From Azospira inquinata (GTDB taxonomy: Bacteria; Pseudomonadota; Gammaproteobacteria; Burkholderiales; Rhodocyclaceae): a stretch of 64,000 bases of DNA. Position numbers and translations under genes: made by a program. The stretch covers positions 992,001-1,056,000 of the forward strand of contig NZ_CP064782.1 in assembly GCF_018905915.1 (NCBI RefSeq), given 5' to 3'. Positions 8,643 through 18,200 of the stretch are shown here, piece after piece (the stretch's first letter is position 1; the number at the start of each line of letters is the position of its first letter). The notes under the pieces were generated by a model that worked only from the letters and a program-made list of their open reading frames with translations, was not told the origin of the DNA and did no database searches.

Positions 8643-9157
8643 TGCCCACCTCCTGCAACGATCTGCGCCTCATGGCCTTTGACGTGGACGGGGTGCTCAC
8701 GGACGGGCGCCTCTATTACAGCGACCAGGGGGTGGAGCTGAAGGCCTACCACGCCCAGGATGGCCGGGCCATGAAGCTCCTGCAAAAGGCCGGCATTACC
8801 CTGGCCCTCATCACCGGCCGCAACACCCCCGCCGTGGCCAACCGAGCCCGGGACCTGGGCATCGACATCGTGCTCCAGGGCATTCTGGACAAGCGCACCG
8901 CCATGGGCGAACTGCTCGCCGCCCGGGGCCTGGATTTCAGCCAGGCCGGTTACATGGGGGACGATGTGCAGGACATCAAAATCCTGGCCGCCTGCGGCTT
9001 TTCCGCCGCCCCCGCCGACGCCCACCCCCTGGTCAAGGACCATGTGGCCTATGTGAGCACCCTGGGGGGGGGCCACGGCGCGGTGCGGGAAGTCTGTGAA
9101 CACATTCTGGCGGCCCAAGGCCGTCTGGACGCCCTCTTTGCGAGTTATCTGCCATGA
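8642..9157 (+). CDS. kdsC: 3-deoxy-D-manno-octulosonate 8-phosphate phosphatase KdsC
   Basis: 171 residues, the normal size for this capless HAD phosphatase. Motif I is FDVDGVLTDG with nucleophile Asp14 and Asp16; motif III/IV is MGDDVQD with Asp107 and Asp108. It removes phosphate from Kdo-8-phosphate in the cytoplasm, acting as a tetramer in the family. It overlaps kdsD at the start and lptC at the end (4-base ATGA-type overlap), so it is translated within the same operon. Confidence 0.95.
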   Translation: MPTSCNDLRLMAFDVDGVLTDGRLYYSDQGVELKAYHAQDGRAMKLLQKAGITLALITGRNTPAVANRARDLGIDIVLQGILDKRTAMGELLAARGLDFSQAGYMGDDVQDIKILAACGFSAAPADAHPLVKDHVAYVSTLGGGHGAVREVCEHILAAQGRLDALFASYLP

Positions 9158-9729
9158 AGCGTTTTACCGGCGCCCTTTTCCCCCTGGTCCTGCTGGCCGC
9201 CCTGGCCGGGCTCACCTTCTGGCTGGCCAAGGCCGTGGAATTGCCGCCCCTGGATTCGGGAGGCCGTTTCCGCCATGATCCGGATTACGAGGTAAGCAAT
9301 TTCACCGTGCGCAAGTCGGACGAAACCGGCACCCTGCGCTACACCCTGACCGCCAAAACCCTGGTCCATTACCCGGATACGGAAGGGTCGGACGTGCAGC
9401 AGCCCAAGGTGGTCTTCCTTAAACCCGGCCAGCCCCCGGTGAGTCTGGGGGCCGACTGGGCCAAGCTCAACAGCGATGCCAGCGTGGTCAAGCTCTACCG
9501 CAACGTCACCCTGATCCGGGCCGCCACCGCTGACCGGGAAACCCTGGTGGGCACCGCTCCGGACCTGACCATCCTGCCCGATGCGGAAACCGCCCACACG
9601 GACAGCCCAGTACAACTGGTCCAGGGCCAGTCCTGGCTCAAGGGCAAGGGGCTGGACGTGGATAACGCCACCATGACCTACACCCTCCGTTCCCGGGTCA
9701 CCGGGGAATTTCAACCCCATAAGCACTAG
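9154..9729 (+). CDS. lptC: LPS export protein LptC
   Basis: 191 residues. One N-terminal membrane helix (about 7-24) anchors a periplasmic beta-jellyroll domain with the family pattern DYEVSNFTVRKSDETG near the start. LptC links the LptBFG transporter in the inner membrane to LptA in the periplasm during LPS export. It overlaps kdsC by 4 bases and is followed two bases later by lptA, the conserved order. Confidence 0.92.
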   Translation: MKRFTGALFPLVLLAALAGLTFWLAKAVELPPLDSGGRFRHDPDYEVSNFTVRKSDETGTLRYTLTAKTLVHYPDTEGSDVQQPKVVFLKPGQPPVSLGADWAKLNSDASVVKLYRNVTLIRAATADRETLVGTAPDLTILPDAETAHTDSPVQLVQGQSWLKGKGLDVDNATMTYTLRSRVTGEFQPHKH

Positions 9730-9731
9730 CC

Positions 9732-10352
9732 ATGATCCCATTCCTCTCCTCCCCCCGCCTTTCCTCCCCCCTGCTCCTGGCCGCCTGTCTGTTGTTTACC
9801 GGCACCTCCGCCCTGGCGGAAAAAGCCGACCGGGATAAGCCGGTGACCCTGGACGCGGACCGGGCCTCCGTGGATGACGCCAAGAAGCAGCACATTTTCG
9901 AAGGCAACGTGGTGCTCACCCGGGGCACCCTGGTCATCCATGCGGACAAGCTGGTGGTGACCCAGGACCAGGACGGCTTCCAGAAAGGGGTGGCCTACGG
10001 CAAACCGGCCCGCTTCAAGCAAAAGCGGGAAGGCAAGGATGAGTACGTGGAAGGGGAAGGGCTGCGCATCGAGCACAACGAGCGCACCCAGGTAACGGAA
10101 TTCTTCGACCGGGCCTATGTGAAGAGCGGCCAGGACGAGGTGCGGGGCCAGTACATCCAATACGACGGCCTCACGGAGCAGTACTACGCCACTGCCAGCG
10201 GTAAAAAAGGCAATGGTCCCGGCGCTTCCTCCGCCCCCACCGGGCGGGTACGCGCCATCATCCAGCCCAAGAATGGGCCCCAGGCGCCGGCCCCCAAGGG
10301 TCGTGGCATGACCTTGAAGCCGGCCTCCCAACTACCATCAGAAACGGAGTAA
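9732..10352 (+). CDS. lptA: Periplasmic LPS-transport protein LptA
   Basis: 206 residues. A signal peptide ends at about residue 28 (TSALA, then EKAD). The OstA/LptA beta-jellyroll domain follows (about 33-165) with [16 protein letters not shown] and [19 protein letters not shown], both family hallmarks. LptA polymerises into the bridge that carries LPS from LptC to LptD. The C-terminal 40 residues are Gly/Pro/Ala-rich and probably disordered. In most proteobacteria lptB follows; here an enoyl-CoA hydratase gene does, 5 bases downstream. Confidence 0.92.
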   Translation: MIPFLSSPRLSSPLLLAACLLFTGTSALAEKADRDKPVTLDADRASVDDAKKQHIFEGNVVLTRGTLVIHADKLVVTQDQDGFQKGVAYGKPARFKQKREGKDEYVEGEGLRIEHNERTQVTEFFDRAYVKSGQDEVRGQYIQYDGLTEQYYATASGKKGNGPGASSAPTGRVRAIIQPKNGPQAPAPKGRGMTLKPASQLPSETE

Positions 10353-10357
10353 GCCCC

Positions 10358-11134
10358 ATGTCTTACGAATACATCACCGTGGAAACCAAGGGCAAGGTCG
10401 GTCTCATCACCCTGAACCGGCCCAAGGCCCTGAATGCCTTGTGCGACGCCCTGGTGGACGAACTCGGTGAAGCCCTGACCCAGTTCGAAGCGGACGAAGC
10501 CATCGGTGCCATGGTCATCACGGGCTCCGACAAAGCCTTCGCCGCCGGGGCCGACATTGCGGCCATGAAGGATTACAACTACATGGACGCCTACAAGGGC
10601 GACTACATCACCCGCAACTGGGAAAAGGTCAAAACCTGCCGCAAACCCGTGATCGCCGCCGTGGCCGGTTACGCCCTGGGGGGCGGCAATGAACTGGCCA
10701 TGAGCTGCGATTTCATCATCGCCGCCGACACCGCCCAGTTCGGCCAACCGGAAGTGAAGCTGGGCATTCTCCCCGGCGCCGGCGGCACCCAGCGTCTGCC
10801 CCGGGCCGTGAGCAAGGCCAAGGCCATGGACCTCTGCCTCACCGCCCGCATGATGGATGCGGCGGAAGCGGAACGGGCCGGTCTGGTCTCCCGGGTGGTC
10901 CCCGCGGACCGGCTGCTGGACGAAGCCCTGGCCGCCGCCACCAAGATCGCCTCCTACTCCCTGCCCGTGGTGATGATGATCAAGGAAAGCGTGAACCGGG
11001 CTTTTGAAGGCCCCCTCCACGAAGGCATGCTCTTTGAACGCCGCCTCTTCCACTCCTGCTTCGCCCTGGAAGACCAAAAGGAAGGCATGGCCGCCTTCCT
11101 GGAAAAGCGCAAACCGGCGTTCAAAAACGCCTGA
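10358..11134 (+). CDS. Enoyl-CoA hydratase
   Basis: 258 residues, the usual size of a crotonase-fold enoyl-CoA hydratase. The oxyanion-hole region [11 protein letters not shown] and both catalytic glutamates are present: Glu112 in [11 protein letters not shown] and Glu132 in FGQPEVKLG. It hydrates 2,3-enoyl-CoA to 3-hydroxyacyl-CoA in fatty-acid or PHA-linked metabolism. It follows lptA by 5 bases but has no obvious link to LPS, and it ends in a strong terminator. The specific substrate (short-chain, PaaF-like or other) cannot be decided from sequence alone. Confidence 0.9.
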   Translation: MSYEYITVETKGKVGLITLNRPKALNALCDALVDELGEALTQFEADEAIGAMVITGSDKAFAAGADIAAMKDYNYMDAYKGDYITRNWEKVKTCRKPVIAAVAGYALGGGNELAMSCDFIIAADTAQFGQPEVKLGILPGAGGTQRLPRAVSKAKAMDLCLTARMMDAAEAERAGLVSRVVPADRLLDEALAAATKIASYSLPVVMMIKESVNRAFEGPLHEGMLFERRLFHSCFALEDQKEGMAAFLEKRKPAFKNA

Positions 11135-11149
11135 GCGCCAAGCGCCCAC

Positions 11150-11181
11150 AAAAAAGCCGGGGAATCTCCCGGCTTTTTTTT
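11150..11181 (+). terminator. Rho-independent terminator after the enoyl-CoA hydratase gene
   Basis: A GC stem (AGCCGGG / CCCGGCT) with a six-base loop is flanked by A6 on the left and T8 on the right, so it can work in both directions. It ends the kdsD-to-hydratase transcript and closely abuts the 3' end of the minus-strand gene. Confidence 0.9.
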
Positions 11182-11521
11182 ATGGCTCCTTCGGCACTTC
11201 CGCTGCCCCCTGGGAATCGCAGCCCCAGCCTTCCCCGATCCAGCGCAATATCAACCGCCGGAAGAGGGGCAACCAGGCCTCCGGCAGGCCGGGCACCAGG
11301 CGCCGGGGATCTTCCGCCAGGCCGCAACTGTAACGCCCCAGGGAAGCCCGCCAGATCAGAGCCGGACAGGGCCCGGTGCGGCGCAGGTAGCGCAGGCGCC
11401 CCAGGGGACAGGTGGTAGAAGCGCAACAAACGCCGCAGCCGTTGCAGCGAGCGCCATAGGAGGGTTTGGCGGGAGCGGAGCCTTGCAGCTCCACCCAATC
11501 CGGATTTTCTGGGGCTTTCAT
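11180..11521 (-). CDS. Small cysteine-cluster protein (CxxCxxCC, YkgJ-like)
   Basis: 113 residues from ATG 11521, the start nearest to the conserved part. The cluster C26-x2-C29-x2-C32-C33-x4-C38, with C52 and C66 further on, resembles the CxxCxxCC proteins (YkgJ/UPF0153) thought to bind zinc or an iron-sulfur centre. The C-terminal half is Arg/Trp-rich (LPLFRRLILRWIGEGWG). Function is unknown. It is separated from pyrF by about 190 bases in which I see nothing coding. The 3' end overlaps the bidirectional terminator. Confidence 0.65.
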   Translation of the reverse strand: MKAPENPDWVELQGSAPAKPSYGARCNGCGVCCASTTCPLGRLRYLRRTGPCPALIWRASLGRYSCGLAEDPRRLVPGLPEAWLPLFRRLILRWIGEGWGCDSQGAAEVPKEP

Positions 11522-11714
11522 GGTCTCAGGCGCCTCCCAACGGGGACCGGCGACGATTCCCCGCCCAATCATCCCCCGTGCTCGGGAAAGCCCTGCGGGT
11601 GGCAAACCTGAGCCCGGCCCACCAGCCAAGCGCCAACCGCAGCACCAGGCCTAAACGCCCCCCGGTCTTCTGGCTCCCCAGGAGCCGCCCGTCACCCCCC
11701 ATACCCCGCCCCCG

Positions 11715-12554
11715 TTAGCGCCAGCGGTTAATGCTGTTCCGGGTTTCCAGGGCCGCCTGGCGGGAAACCTGGGCGAAATCCTCCCCGGTACCCGCGTAGA
11801 GAATGGCCCGGGAGGAATTAATCATCAGCCCGGTACCGGCGCCGGTACGGCCCGCTTTCACCGTGGCTTCAATATCCCCGCCTTGGGCGCCGATGCCGGG
11901 CACCAGCAGGGGCATGAAACCGGTGATTTCCCGTACCCGGGCGATTTCATGGGGATAGGTGGCGCCCACCACCAGGGCGCATTGGCCGGTCCGGTTCCAT
12001 TCTTCCGCCACCAGCCGGGCCACCCGTTCGTAAAGCCGCTCCGGTTCTTCCCCGGCCTTGCCTCCCTGCACGTGGAGGAATTGGAGGTCGCTGCCCCCCG
12101 GGTTGGAGGTGCGGCACAGCAGAATCACCCCCTTGTCCGGATAGGCCAGATAGGGCTCCACCGAGTCCCGGCCCATATAGGGATTGACCGTTACCGCGTC
12201 GGCACGGAAGCGCTCAAAGGCTTCCACCGCGTACTGCTGGGCGGTACTGCCGATATCTCCCCGTTTGGCGTCCAGAATCACCGGAATGCCCGGATGGCGC
12301 TCGTGGATGTGGGCGATCAGGTCTTCCAGCTGGTCTTCGGCCCGCCGAGCGGCAAAGTAGGCAATCTGGGGCTTGAAGGCGCAGACCAGATCGGCGGTGG
12401 CATCCACAATGGCTTTGCAGAATTCCAGGATGGCGTCGTCCCGGCCCTTGAGATGGGCGGGGAATTTGGCCGGGTCCGGGTCCAGGCCCACGCACAACAG
12501 ACTGTTGTTGCGCTCCCAGGCGGAGGCCAGGGTCTGGGTGAAGGTTGCGCTCAT
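11715..12554 (-). CDS. pyrF: Orotidine 5'-phosphate decarboxylase (type 2)
   Basis: 279 residues from ATG 12554. A longer upstream frame exists but belongs to the next small gene. Motif [11 protein letters not shown] (catalytic Lys and Asp, around residue 95) and [14 protein letters not shown] identify the longer 'type 2' OMP decarboxylase subfamily. It converts OMP to UMP in pyrimidine synthesis. Its start codon overlaps the stop of the small Cys-rich gene (ATGA), so the pair is translationally coupled; the two follow glnS closely. Confidence 0.93.
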   Translation of the reverse strand: MSATFTQTLASAWERNNSLLCVGLDPDPAKFPAHLKGRDDAILEFCKAIVDATADLVCAFKPQIAYFAARRAEDQLEDLIAHIHERHPGIPVILDAKRGDIGSTAQQYAVEAFERFRADAVTVNPYMGRDSVEPYLAYPDKGVILLCRTSNPGGSDLQFLHVQGGKAGEEPERLYERVARLVAEEWNRTGQCALVVGATYPHEIARVREITGFMPLLVPGIGAQGGDIEATVKAGRTGAGTGLMINSSRAILYAGTGEDFAQVSRQAALETRNSINRWR

Positions 12555-12748
12555 TTCTTGTCCTCGGTTGGCGTCGCGGCGGGCTCCGGAACAGGCTGGG
12601 CCGGCCGCGGCGGGCGATTCTTGTCGTCGTTGGCAAAACGGAAGCGGCCGTAGAGCACGCAGCCCTTCATGCCCGGATCGCAGGGCAGGCCCTTGATCCG
12701 GGTGCAACGGTCATCCACCTCATGGGGGCATCCCCAGCCGCCGCCCAT
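12551..12748 (-). CDS. Small conserved Cys-rich protein upstream of pyrF
   Basis: 65 residues. The N-terminal part has a compact pattern C7-P-H9 ... C15 ... C23-DPGMKG-C30, followed by [11 protein letters not shown] and a Pro/Ala-rich tail. Spacing of four Cys and one His suggests a small metal-binding knuckle. I recall similar proteins as uncharacterised in betaproteobacteria, but no function is known to me. It starts 3 bases after the glnS stop and overlaps pyrF by 4 bases. That close packing is good evidence that it is real despite its size. Confidence 0.7.
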   Translation of the reverse strand: MGGGWGCPHEVDDRCTRIKGLPCDPGMKGCVLYGRFRFANDDKNRPPRPAQPVPEPAATPTEDKK

Positions 12749-12750
12749 CT

Positions 12751-14565
12751 TTAGGCTCCCACCTTGCCCCAGGAGTCCTTCAGGGTCACGGCCCGGTTGA
12801 ACACCGGGGCGCCGTCCCGGGAATCCACCCGGTCGGCGACAAAATAGCCGTGCCGCTCAAACTGGAAGCGGTCTTCCGCCCGGGCTTCCTTCAGGGAAGG
12901 CTCCAGCTGCGCCCGGATGACCACCTTGGCATTGGGATTGATGTCGTCCAGGAAACTCCGTTCCAGACCTTCCGGGTCCCCTTCCCGCCGGGCGCCCGGG
13001 GCAGGCACGCTAAAGAGGCGGTCGTAGAGGCGCACATCGGCCGGGTAGGCCTGGGCCACGGACACCCAATGGAGGTTGCCCTTGACCTTGACGCTGTCCG
13101 CCCCCGGGGTGCCGGACTTGGTGTCGGGCAGATACTCGCAGAGCACGGCGGTCACGTTGCCGTCCCCGTCCTTTTCACAGCCGGTGCATTTCACCACATA
13201 GCCGTAGCGCAGCCGGGCCATGTTGCCGGGGAAGAGACGGCGGTAGCCCTTGCTGGGCACTTCCATGAAATCTTCCCGTTCGATCCACAGTTCCCGGGAG
13301 AAAGGCATGGGCCGATGGCCCAGCTCCGGCTTCAGGGGATGGTTGGGGGCCTGGCATTCTTCCACCTGGCCTTCCGGGTAATTGGTGATGATCAGCTTCA
13401 AGGGGTCCAGCACCGCAATGCGCCGCTGGCAGGAGTCATTCATAGTCTCCCGCATGCAGTCTTCCAGCAGACTGTAGTCGATAAGGGAGTCGGACTTGGA
13501 GACCCCGATGCGCTCAGCGAAGAGGCGGAAGCCTTCCGGGGTATAGCCCCGGCGCCGGGCGCCCACCAGGGTGGGCATGCGGGGATCGTCCCAGCCTTCC
13601 ACGTGCTTTTCTTCCACCAGCTGAATCAGCTTGCGCTTGGAGAGCACCACATAGGTGAGGTTGAGCCGGGAAAATTCGTACTGCCGGGGCAGGGGCTGGT
13701 TGAGGCAGCCCATTTCCCCCAGACGCTCGTTGAGCCAGTCGTAGAGGGGGCGGTGATCCTCGAATTCCAGGGTGCAGATGGAGTGGGTAACATTTTCCAG
13801 GGAATCGGACACCCCATGGGTGAAGTCATACATGGGGTAAATGCACCACTTGTCCCCGGTGCGGTGGTGGCTGGCGTGACGAATCCGGTAGGCGATGGGG
13901 TCCCGCAGGGTGACGTTGGGACTGGCCATGTCGATTTTCAGGCGCAGCACGTATTTGCCGTCGGGGAATTCTCCCCCCTTCATGCGCCGCAGCAGGTCCA
14001 GGTTTTCCGCCACGGGCCGATCCCGCCAGGGGCTGTTCTTGCCCGGCTCGGTGAGGGTGCCCCGGTTGGCCCGGATTTCTTCCGGGGTCTGCTCATCCAC
14101 GTAGGCCAACCCCGCTTCCACCAGCTTTTCCGCAAAGGCATAGAGGTGGTCGAAATAGTCGGAGGCGAAATACTGGTGGGAAACTCCGTTCCATTCCCAG
14201 GTAAAGCCCAGCCATTGCACCGCATCCACAATGGAATCCACGTATTCCTGGTCTTCCTTGGTGGGATTGGTGTCATCGAAACGCATGTGGCAGACGCCGC
14301 CAAAATCCCGGGCCAGGCCGAAATTGAGGCAGATGGACTTGGCGTGACCGAAGTGCAGGTAACCGTTGGGCTCGGGGGGAAAACGGGTGCGAATCTTGGC
14401 CGGGTCCAGGGGGCCCTGGGCATGCTCGGCGGCGGTGCCAGGATGGCCGGCCCAATGGCGGGTGGCGTATTTACCGGCCGCCAGGTCGGCTTCCACCACA
14501 TTGCGAATGAAATTGGCAGCCGGCGCGGCAGCGGCGGCTTCGTTGGCTTGACCCTTGTTGCTCAC
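12751..14565 (-). CDS. glnS: Glutaminyl-tRNA synthetase
   Basis: 604 residues, about 50 longer than the Escherichia enzyme. The extension is an Ala-rich N-terminus, with additional loops in the C-terminal anticodon-binding barrels. Class I signature [12 protein letters not shown] (residues 63-74) and the KMSKS-type loop VLSKRKL (about residue 306) are intact, as is the Gln-specific RFDDTNP motif. It charges tRNA-Gln with glutamine in the cytoplasm. A Cys pair in [10 protein letters not shown] lies in the C-terminal domain. It is first in a minus-strand group with the Cys-rich protein and pyrF. Confidence 0.96.
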   Translation of the reverse strand: MSNKGQANEAAAAAPAANFIRNVVEADLAAGKYATRHWAGHPGTAAEHAQGPLDPAKIRTRFPPEPNGYLHFGHAKSICLNFGLARDFGGVCHMRFDDTNPTKEDQEYVDSIVDAVQWLGFTWEWNGVSHQYFASDYFDHLYAFAEKLVEAGLAYVDEQTPEEIRANRGTLTEPGKNSPWRDRPVAENLDLLRRMKGGEFPDGKYVLRLKIDMASPNVTLRDPIAYRIRHASHHRTGDKWCIYPMYDFTHGVSDSLENVTHSICTLEFEDHRPLYDWLNERLGEMGCLNQPLPRQYEFSRLNLTYVVLSKRKLIQLVEEKHVEGWDDPRMPTLVGARRRGYTPEGFRLFAERIGVSKSDSLIDYSLLEDCMRETMNDSCQRRIAVLDPLKLIITNYPEGQVEECQAPNHPLKPELGHRPMPFSRELWIEREDFMEVPSKGYRRLFPGNMARLRYGYVVKCTGCEKDGDGNVTAVLCEYLPDTKSGTPGADSVKVKGNLHWVSVAQAYPADVRLYDRLFSVPAPGARREGDPEGLERSFLDDINPNAKVVIRAQLEPSLKEARAEDRFQFERHGYFVADRVDSRDGAPVFNRAVTLKDSWGKVGA

Positions 14566-14687
14566 GGCGAGTTCCTTGATTGGGGATGGGGTATTTTACC
14601 GGCTGCCACGGCAAAATCCCTAGAAATCCAGCCATCTCCCCCGGTCTCGCCCTCAGAACCGGCTTTTTTCAGGCCCTGCCCCACCCG

Positions 14688-14921
14688 TTAATAGGTGGTA
14701 TCGGAAAAGGAGTCTTCCTTGCGGTGAGCGGCCAACCAGCGGTGGCGCAGGCCGTGGGTGAACACCACAAATAGGGAAACCAGACCGGCCAGCAGCAGGA
14801 AGGCCATGAGCATGGCGCCGAACCAGCGAACCCAAACGCTGTGGCCGGATAGGGCGGCCAGGGTGAACCCAGCGACCAACAGAAACAGCAAGGCAAAGCC
14901 GATACGGGTCAAGAATTTCAC
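14688..14921 (-). CDS. Small two-helix inner-membrane protein
   Basis: 77 residues from GTG 14921, chosen because AGGAGA lies six bases upstream; an ATG at 14951 has no ribosome site. Two hydrophobic helices (about 5-27 and 33-57) are followed by a basic/acidic tail ending KEDSFSDTTY. I do not recognise the family. It lies just upstream of glnS in the same direction with 122 bases between, and its own 5' region has two hairpins. Confidence 0.6.
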   Translation of the reverse strand: MKFLTRIGFALLFLLVAGFTLAALSGHSVWVRWFGAMLMAFLLLAGLVSLFVVFTHGLRHRWLAAHRKEDSFSDTTY

Positions 14922-15250
14922 GGCGTTCTCCTCATGCCGGCGGCGGATCATTCCCCTCTGTCCGCCCCCTTATTAGGCTCGCCCGCTTAGGCGGCGGGCC
15001 CGCAAATTATGCCTTTCGGATAGACCGCCTACCATTAGACAAAAGTCAGATTTGCCCGGCTTTCCCGGGCCTATTTCTCCGCCGGGAGGAGCCTCTCCGG
15101 TACTCCCGGGAAGAGAACAGACGCCCTCCCCTCCGGTGAGTGGATTTTTAGCCCCGGCGCCCCTTGCCCAAACCGGCTTTTGGCGGGAGACTTGGGCCCT
15201 TTTTCCCCTTTGCGGCCGTTCTTTTCGGGACGGCTTTGGATGCATCGCCC
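14922..15250. other. Divergent intergenic region between the small membrane protein and hrpA
   Basis: No credible coding sequence. Reading the minus strand there is a CATAAT -10-like box near 15010 and two hairpins between it and the start of the small gene: GCCCGC/GCGGGC at 14983-15001 and GGCGGA/TCCGCC near 14940-14970. On the plus side, GCCCGG/CCGGGC near 15054-15071 and several smaller GC-rich inverted repeats precede hrpA. I could not match any riboswitch consensus. Confidence 0.4.
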
Positions 15251-18200
15251 ATGAAGTCTGCCCCCCCCCGCTCCGCGCCCCTTCCGGATTTTTCTGACTG
15301 TCTGACCACGGATCGCCCCCGGCTGCGCGCCCTGGCCCGGACCGCCGCCCAGGGCGGGCCCCGGGGCGATCAGGCCCGGGAAGATTTAAATGCCCTGGTG
15401 GAGCGCTCCCAGGCGGCCTGTGGGGAACGTCGGGCCCGGCTGCCCAAGCCTGAATTTGCCAAAGATTTGCCGGTCAATCTCCGACGGGAGGAAATCAAGG
15501 AATTAATCGCCGCCCATCAGGTGGTCATCGTCTGTGGGGAAACGGGCTCGGGGAAAACCACCCAGTTGCCCAAAATCTGCCTGGAACTGGGCCGGGGTGC
15601 GGCGGGCCTCATCGGCCACACCCAGCCCCGGCGTCTGGCGGCCCGTTCCGTGGCCAGCCGGGTGGCCCAGGAGCTCCACACCCGCATCGGGGAAGGGGTG
15701 GGGGTGAAAATCCGCTTCCATGACCGGACCGGACCCGCTTCCTACCTGAAGCTCATGACCGACGGCATTCTTCTGGCGGAGACCCAGACCGATCCCTACC
15801 TCAACGCCTACGACACCATCATCATCGACGAGGCCCATGAGCGCAGCCTGAACATCGACTTTCTTCTGGGCTATCTGAAGCAGCTCCTGGTCAAGCGCCG
15901 GGACCTGAAACTCATCATCACCTCCGCCACCATCGACGCGGAACGCTTCGCCTCCCATTTCGCCCACCAGGGCCGGCCCGCCCCGGTGATTGAGGTTTCC
16001 GGCCGTCTTTACCCGGTGGAAATGCGCTATCGCCCGGTACAGGACGACGGGGAGGACGAGCGGGATCTTTACGACGCCATCAGCGACGGGGTGGATGAGC
16101 TGTGCCGCCTGGGCCCAGGGGACGTGCTGGTCTTCCTGCCCGGGGAGCGGGAAATCCGGGAGGCTGCGGAAACCCTGCGCAAGCGCCGTTTCGGCGGGCC
16201 CCAGCCGGAAATTCTGCCCCTCTTTTCCCGGCTTTCTGCGGCGGAGCAGGACCGGGTTTTTAAGACCGGCGGCGGGCGGCGCATTGTGCTGGCCACCAAT
16301 GTGGCGGAAACCTCCCTCACCGTGCCGGGCATTCGCTACGTGGTGGACACGGGCCTGGCCCGGGTGAAGCGCTATTCCTACCGGAACAAGGTGGAACAGC
16401 TCCAGGTGGAGAAAATTTCCCAGGCGGCGGCTCGGCAACGGGCCGGGCGTTGCGGCCGGGTGGCTTCCGGGGTCTGCGTCCGGCTCTACGATGAGGCGGA
16501 TTTCAAGGCCCGCTCCGAATACACGGACCCGGAAATCCTGCGCTCTTCCCTGGCCGGGGTAATTCTGCGCATGAAGGCCTTAAAACTCACCGAAGTGGAG
16601 AGCTTTCCCTTCATTGAACCGCCCTTGCCCAAAGCAGTGGCGGACGGCTACACCCAGCTCCAGGAACTGGGCGCCCTGGATGAGCAGAACCGGCTCACGG
16701 ACGTGGGCCGGGCCCTGGCCCGCCTGCCCCTGGACCCGGCCATCGCCCGCATGATCCTGGCGGCCCGCCATTACGGCTGCCTGGAGGAAATGCTGGTGAT
16801 TGCCGCTGCTCTGTCCGTGCAAGATCCCCGGGAGCGGCCCCAGGAAAAGCAGCAGGCGGCGGATCAGGCCCATCACCGCTTTGCCGACGACAAGTCCGAA
16901 TTTCTCACCTGGCTGAAACTGTGGCGCTGGTACAGCGAGGAACTGGAACACAAAAAATCCCAGCGCAAGCTCCAGGACCATTGCCGGGCCAATTTCCTCT
17001 CTTGGCTGCGCCTGCGGGAATGGCGGGAAGTGCATCAGCAGCTGCGCTCCATGGCTGCCGAACTGGGCTGGTTGCCCCATGCCGCCCCGGCCCCCCGGGA
17101 CGAGGATGGGGCTCGCCCGCCCCTGCCGGAGGCCAAGCTCCCCGACCTGCGTCCCGAGCTTTACGCTCCCCTGCACAAGGCCCTGCTCACGGGGCTCCTG
17201 GGCAACATCGGCTGCCGCTCCGACGAGTCGGCCCATTATCTGGGGGCCCGGGGCATCAAATTTCTTATCCACCCGGGCTCGGCCCTGCATAAAAAGGCCG
17301 GGAAATGGGTGGTCTGTGCCGAATTGACCGAAACCAGCCGGCTCTACGCCCGCTGCGTCGCCCGCATTGAGCCAGACTGGCTGGAAGAGGTAGGTGCCCA
17401 CCTGATCCGGCGCAGCTATTTCGACCCCCACTGGGAAAAGAAGTCCATGCAGGTGGCGGCCTACGAGCGCACCACCCTCTACGGCATCGTGGTCAATCCC
17501 AAGCGGCGCATTAACTACGGCCCCCTGCACCCGGAGGAAGGCCGGGAGATTTTCCTGCGCCAGGGGCTGGTGGGGGGGGAAATCGCGGAGGATTACGCCC
17601 GCCGCTGGCCCTTCTGGCAACACAATCAGAAACAGATCCACGCCATTGAAAACCTGGAGCACAAACAGCGCCGCCAGGATGTGCTGGTGGATGACGAGCT
17701 CATCTATGCCTTCTACGACCAGCTAATTCCGGCGGGCCTCTACAACGGAGCGGACTTCGACAAGTGGCGCAAGGAGGCGGAGCGGGACAATCCCCAGCTG
17801 CTGTTCCTGGCCAAGGACGATCTCATGCGCCACGAGGCGGCGGGGGTCACCACCGACGCCTTCCCCTCCCGCATGCGCCTGGGGGGCTTGGAATATGCCC
17901 TCAGCTACCACTTCGAGCCGGGCAGCCCGAAAGACGGGGTGACCCTGGTACTGCCCCTGGCCCAGCTCAACCAGGTGCCCGCCCCCCGTTGCGAGTGGCT
18001 GGTGCCCGGCCTGCTCAAGGAAAAAGTGGTGCAGCTGGTGAAAACCCTGCCCCAGCGCATCCGGGCCAAGCTGGTACCGGTGCCGGAATTTGCCGAAGAA
18101 TTCATCGCCTGGGCTAGGGCGGAAGACAAGCGCATGGCCCCGGGTCTGATTGGCCCCCTGATTGACTTCATTCTCAGCGCCCGAGGCCTAAACGCCCGGG

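Noticed and set aside
12850..14691. A 613-codon open frame opposite glnS
   Set aside because: It is the complement of an unambiguous glnS. High GC leaves few stop codons in antisense frames, and the protein is low-complexity with no domain. The same applies to the long frames opposite aspS (43717-45660) and proS (34169-35863).
15040..15150. GC-rich inverted repeats before hrpA that might be a riboswitch
   Set aside because: No match by eye to glycine, TPP, cobalamin, SAM or cyclic-di-GMP aptamers, and hrpA is not a usual target.
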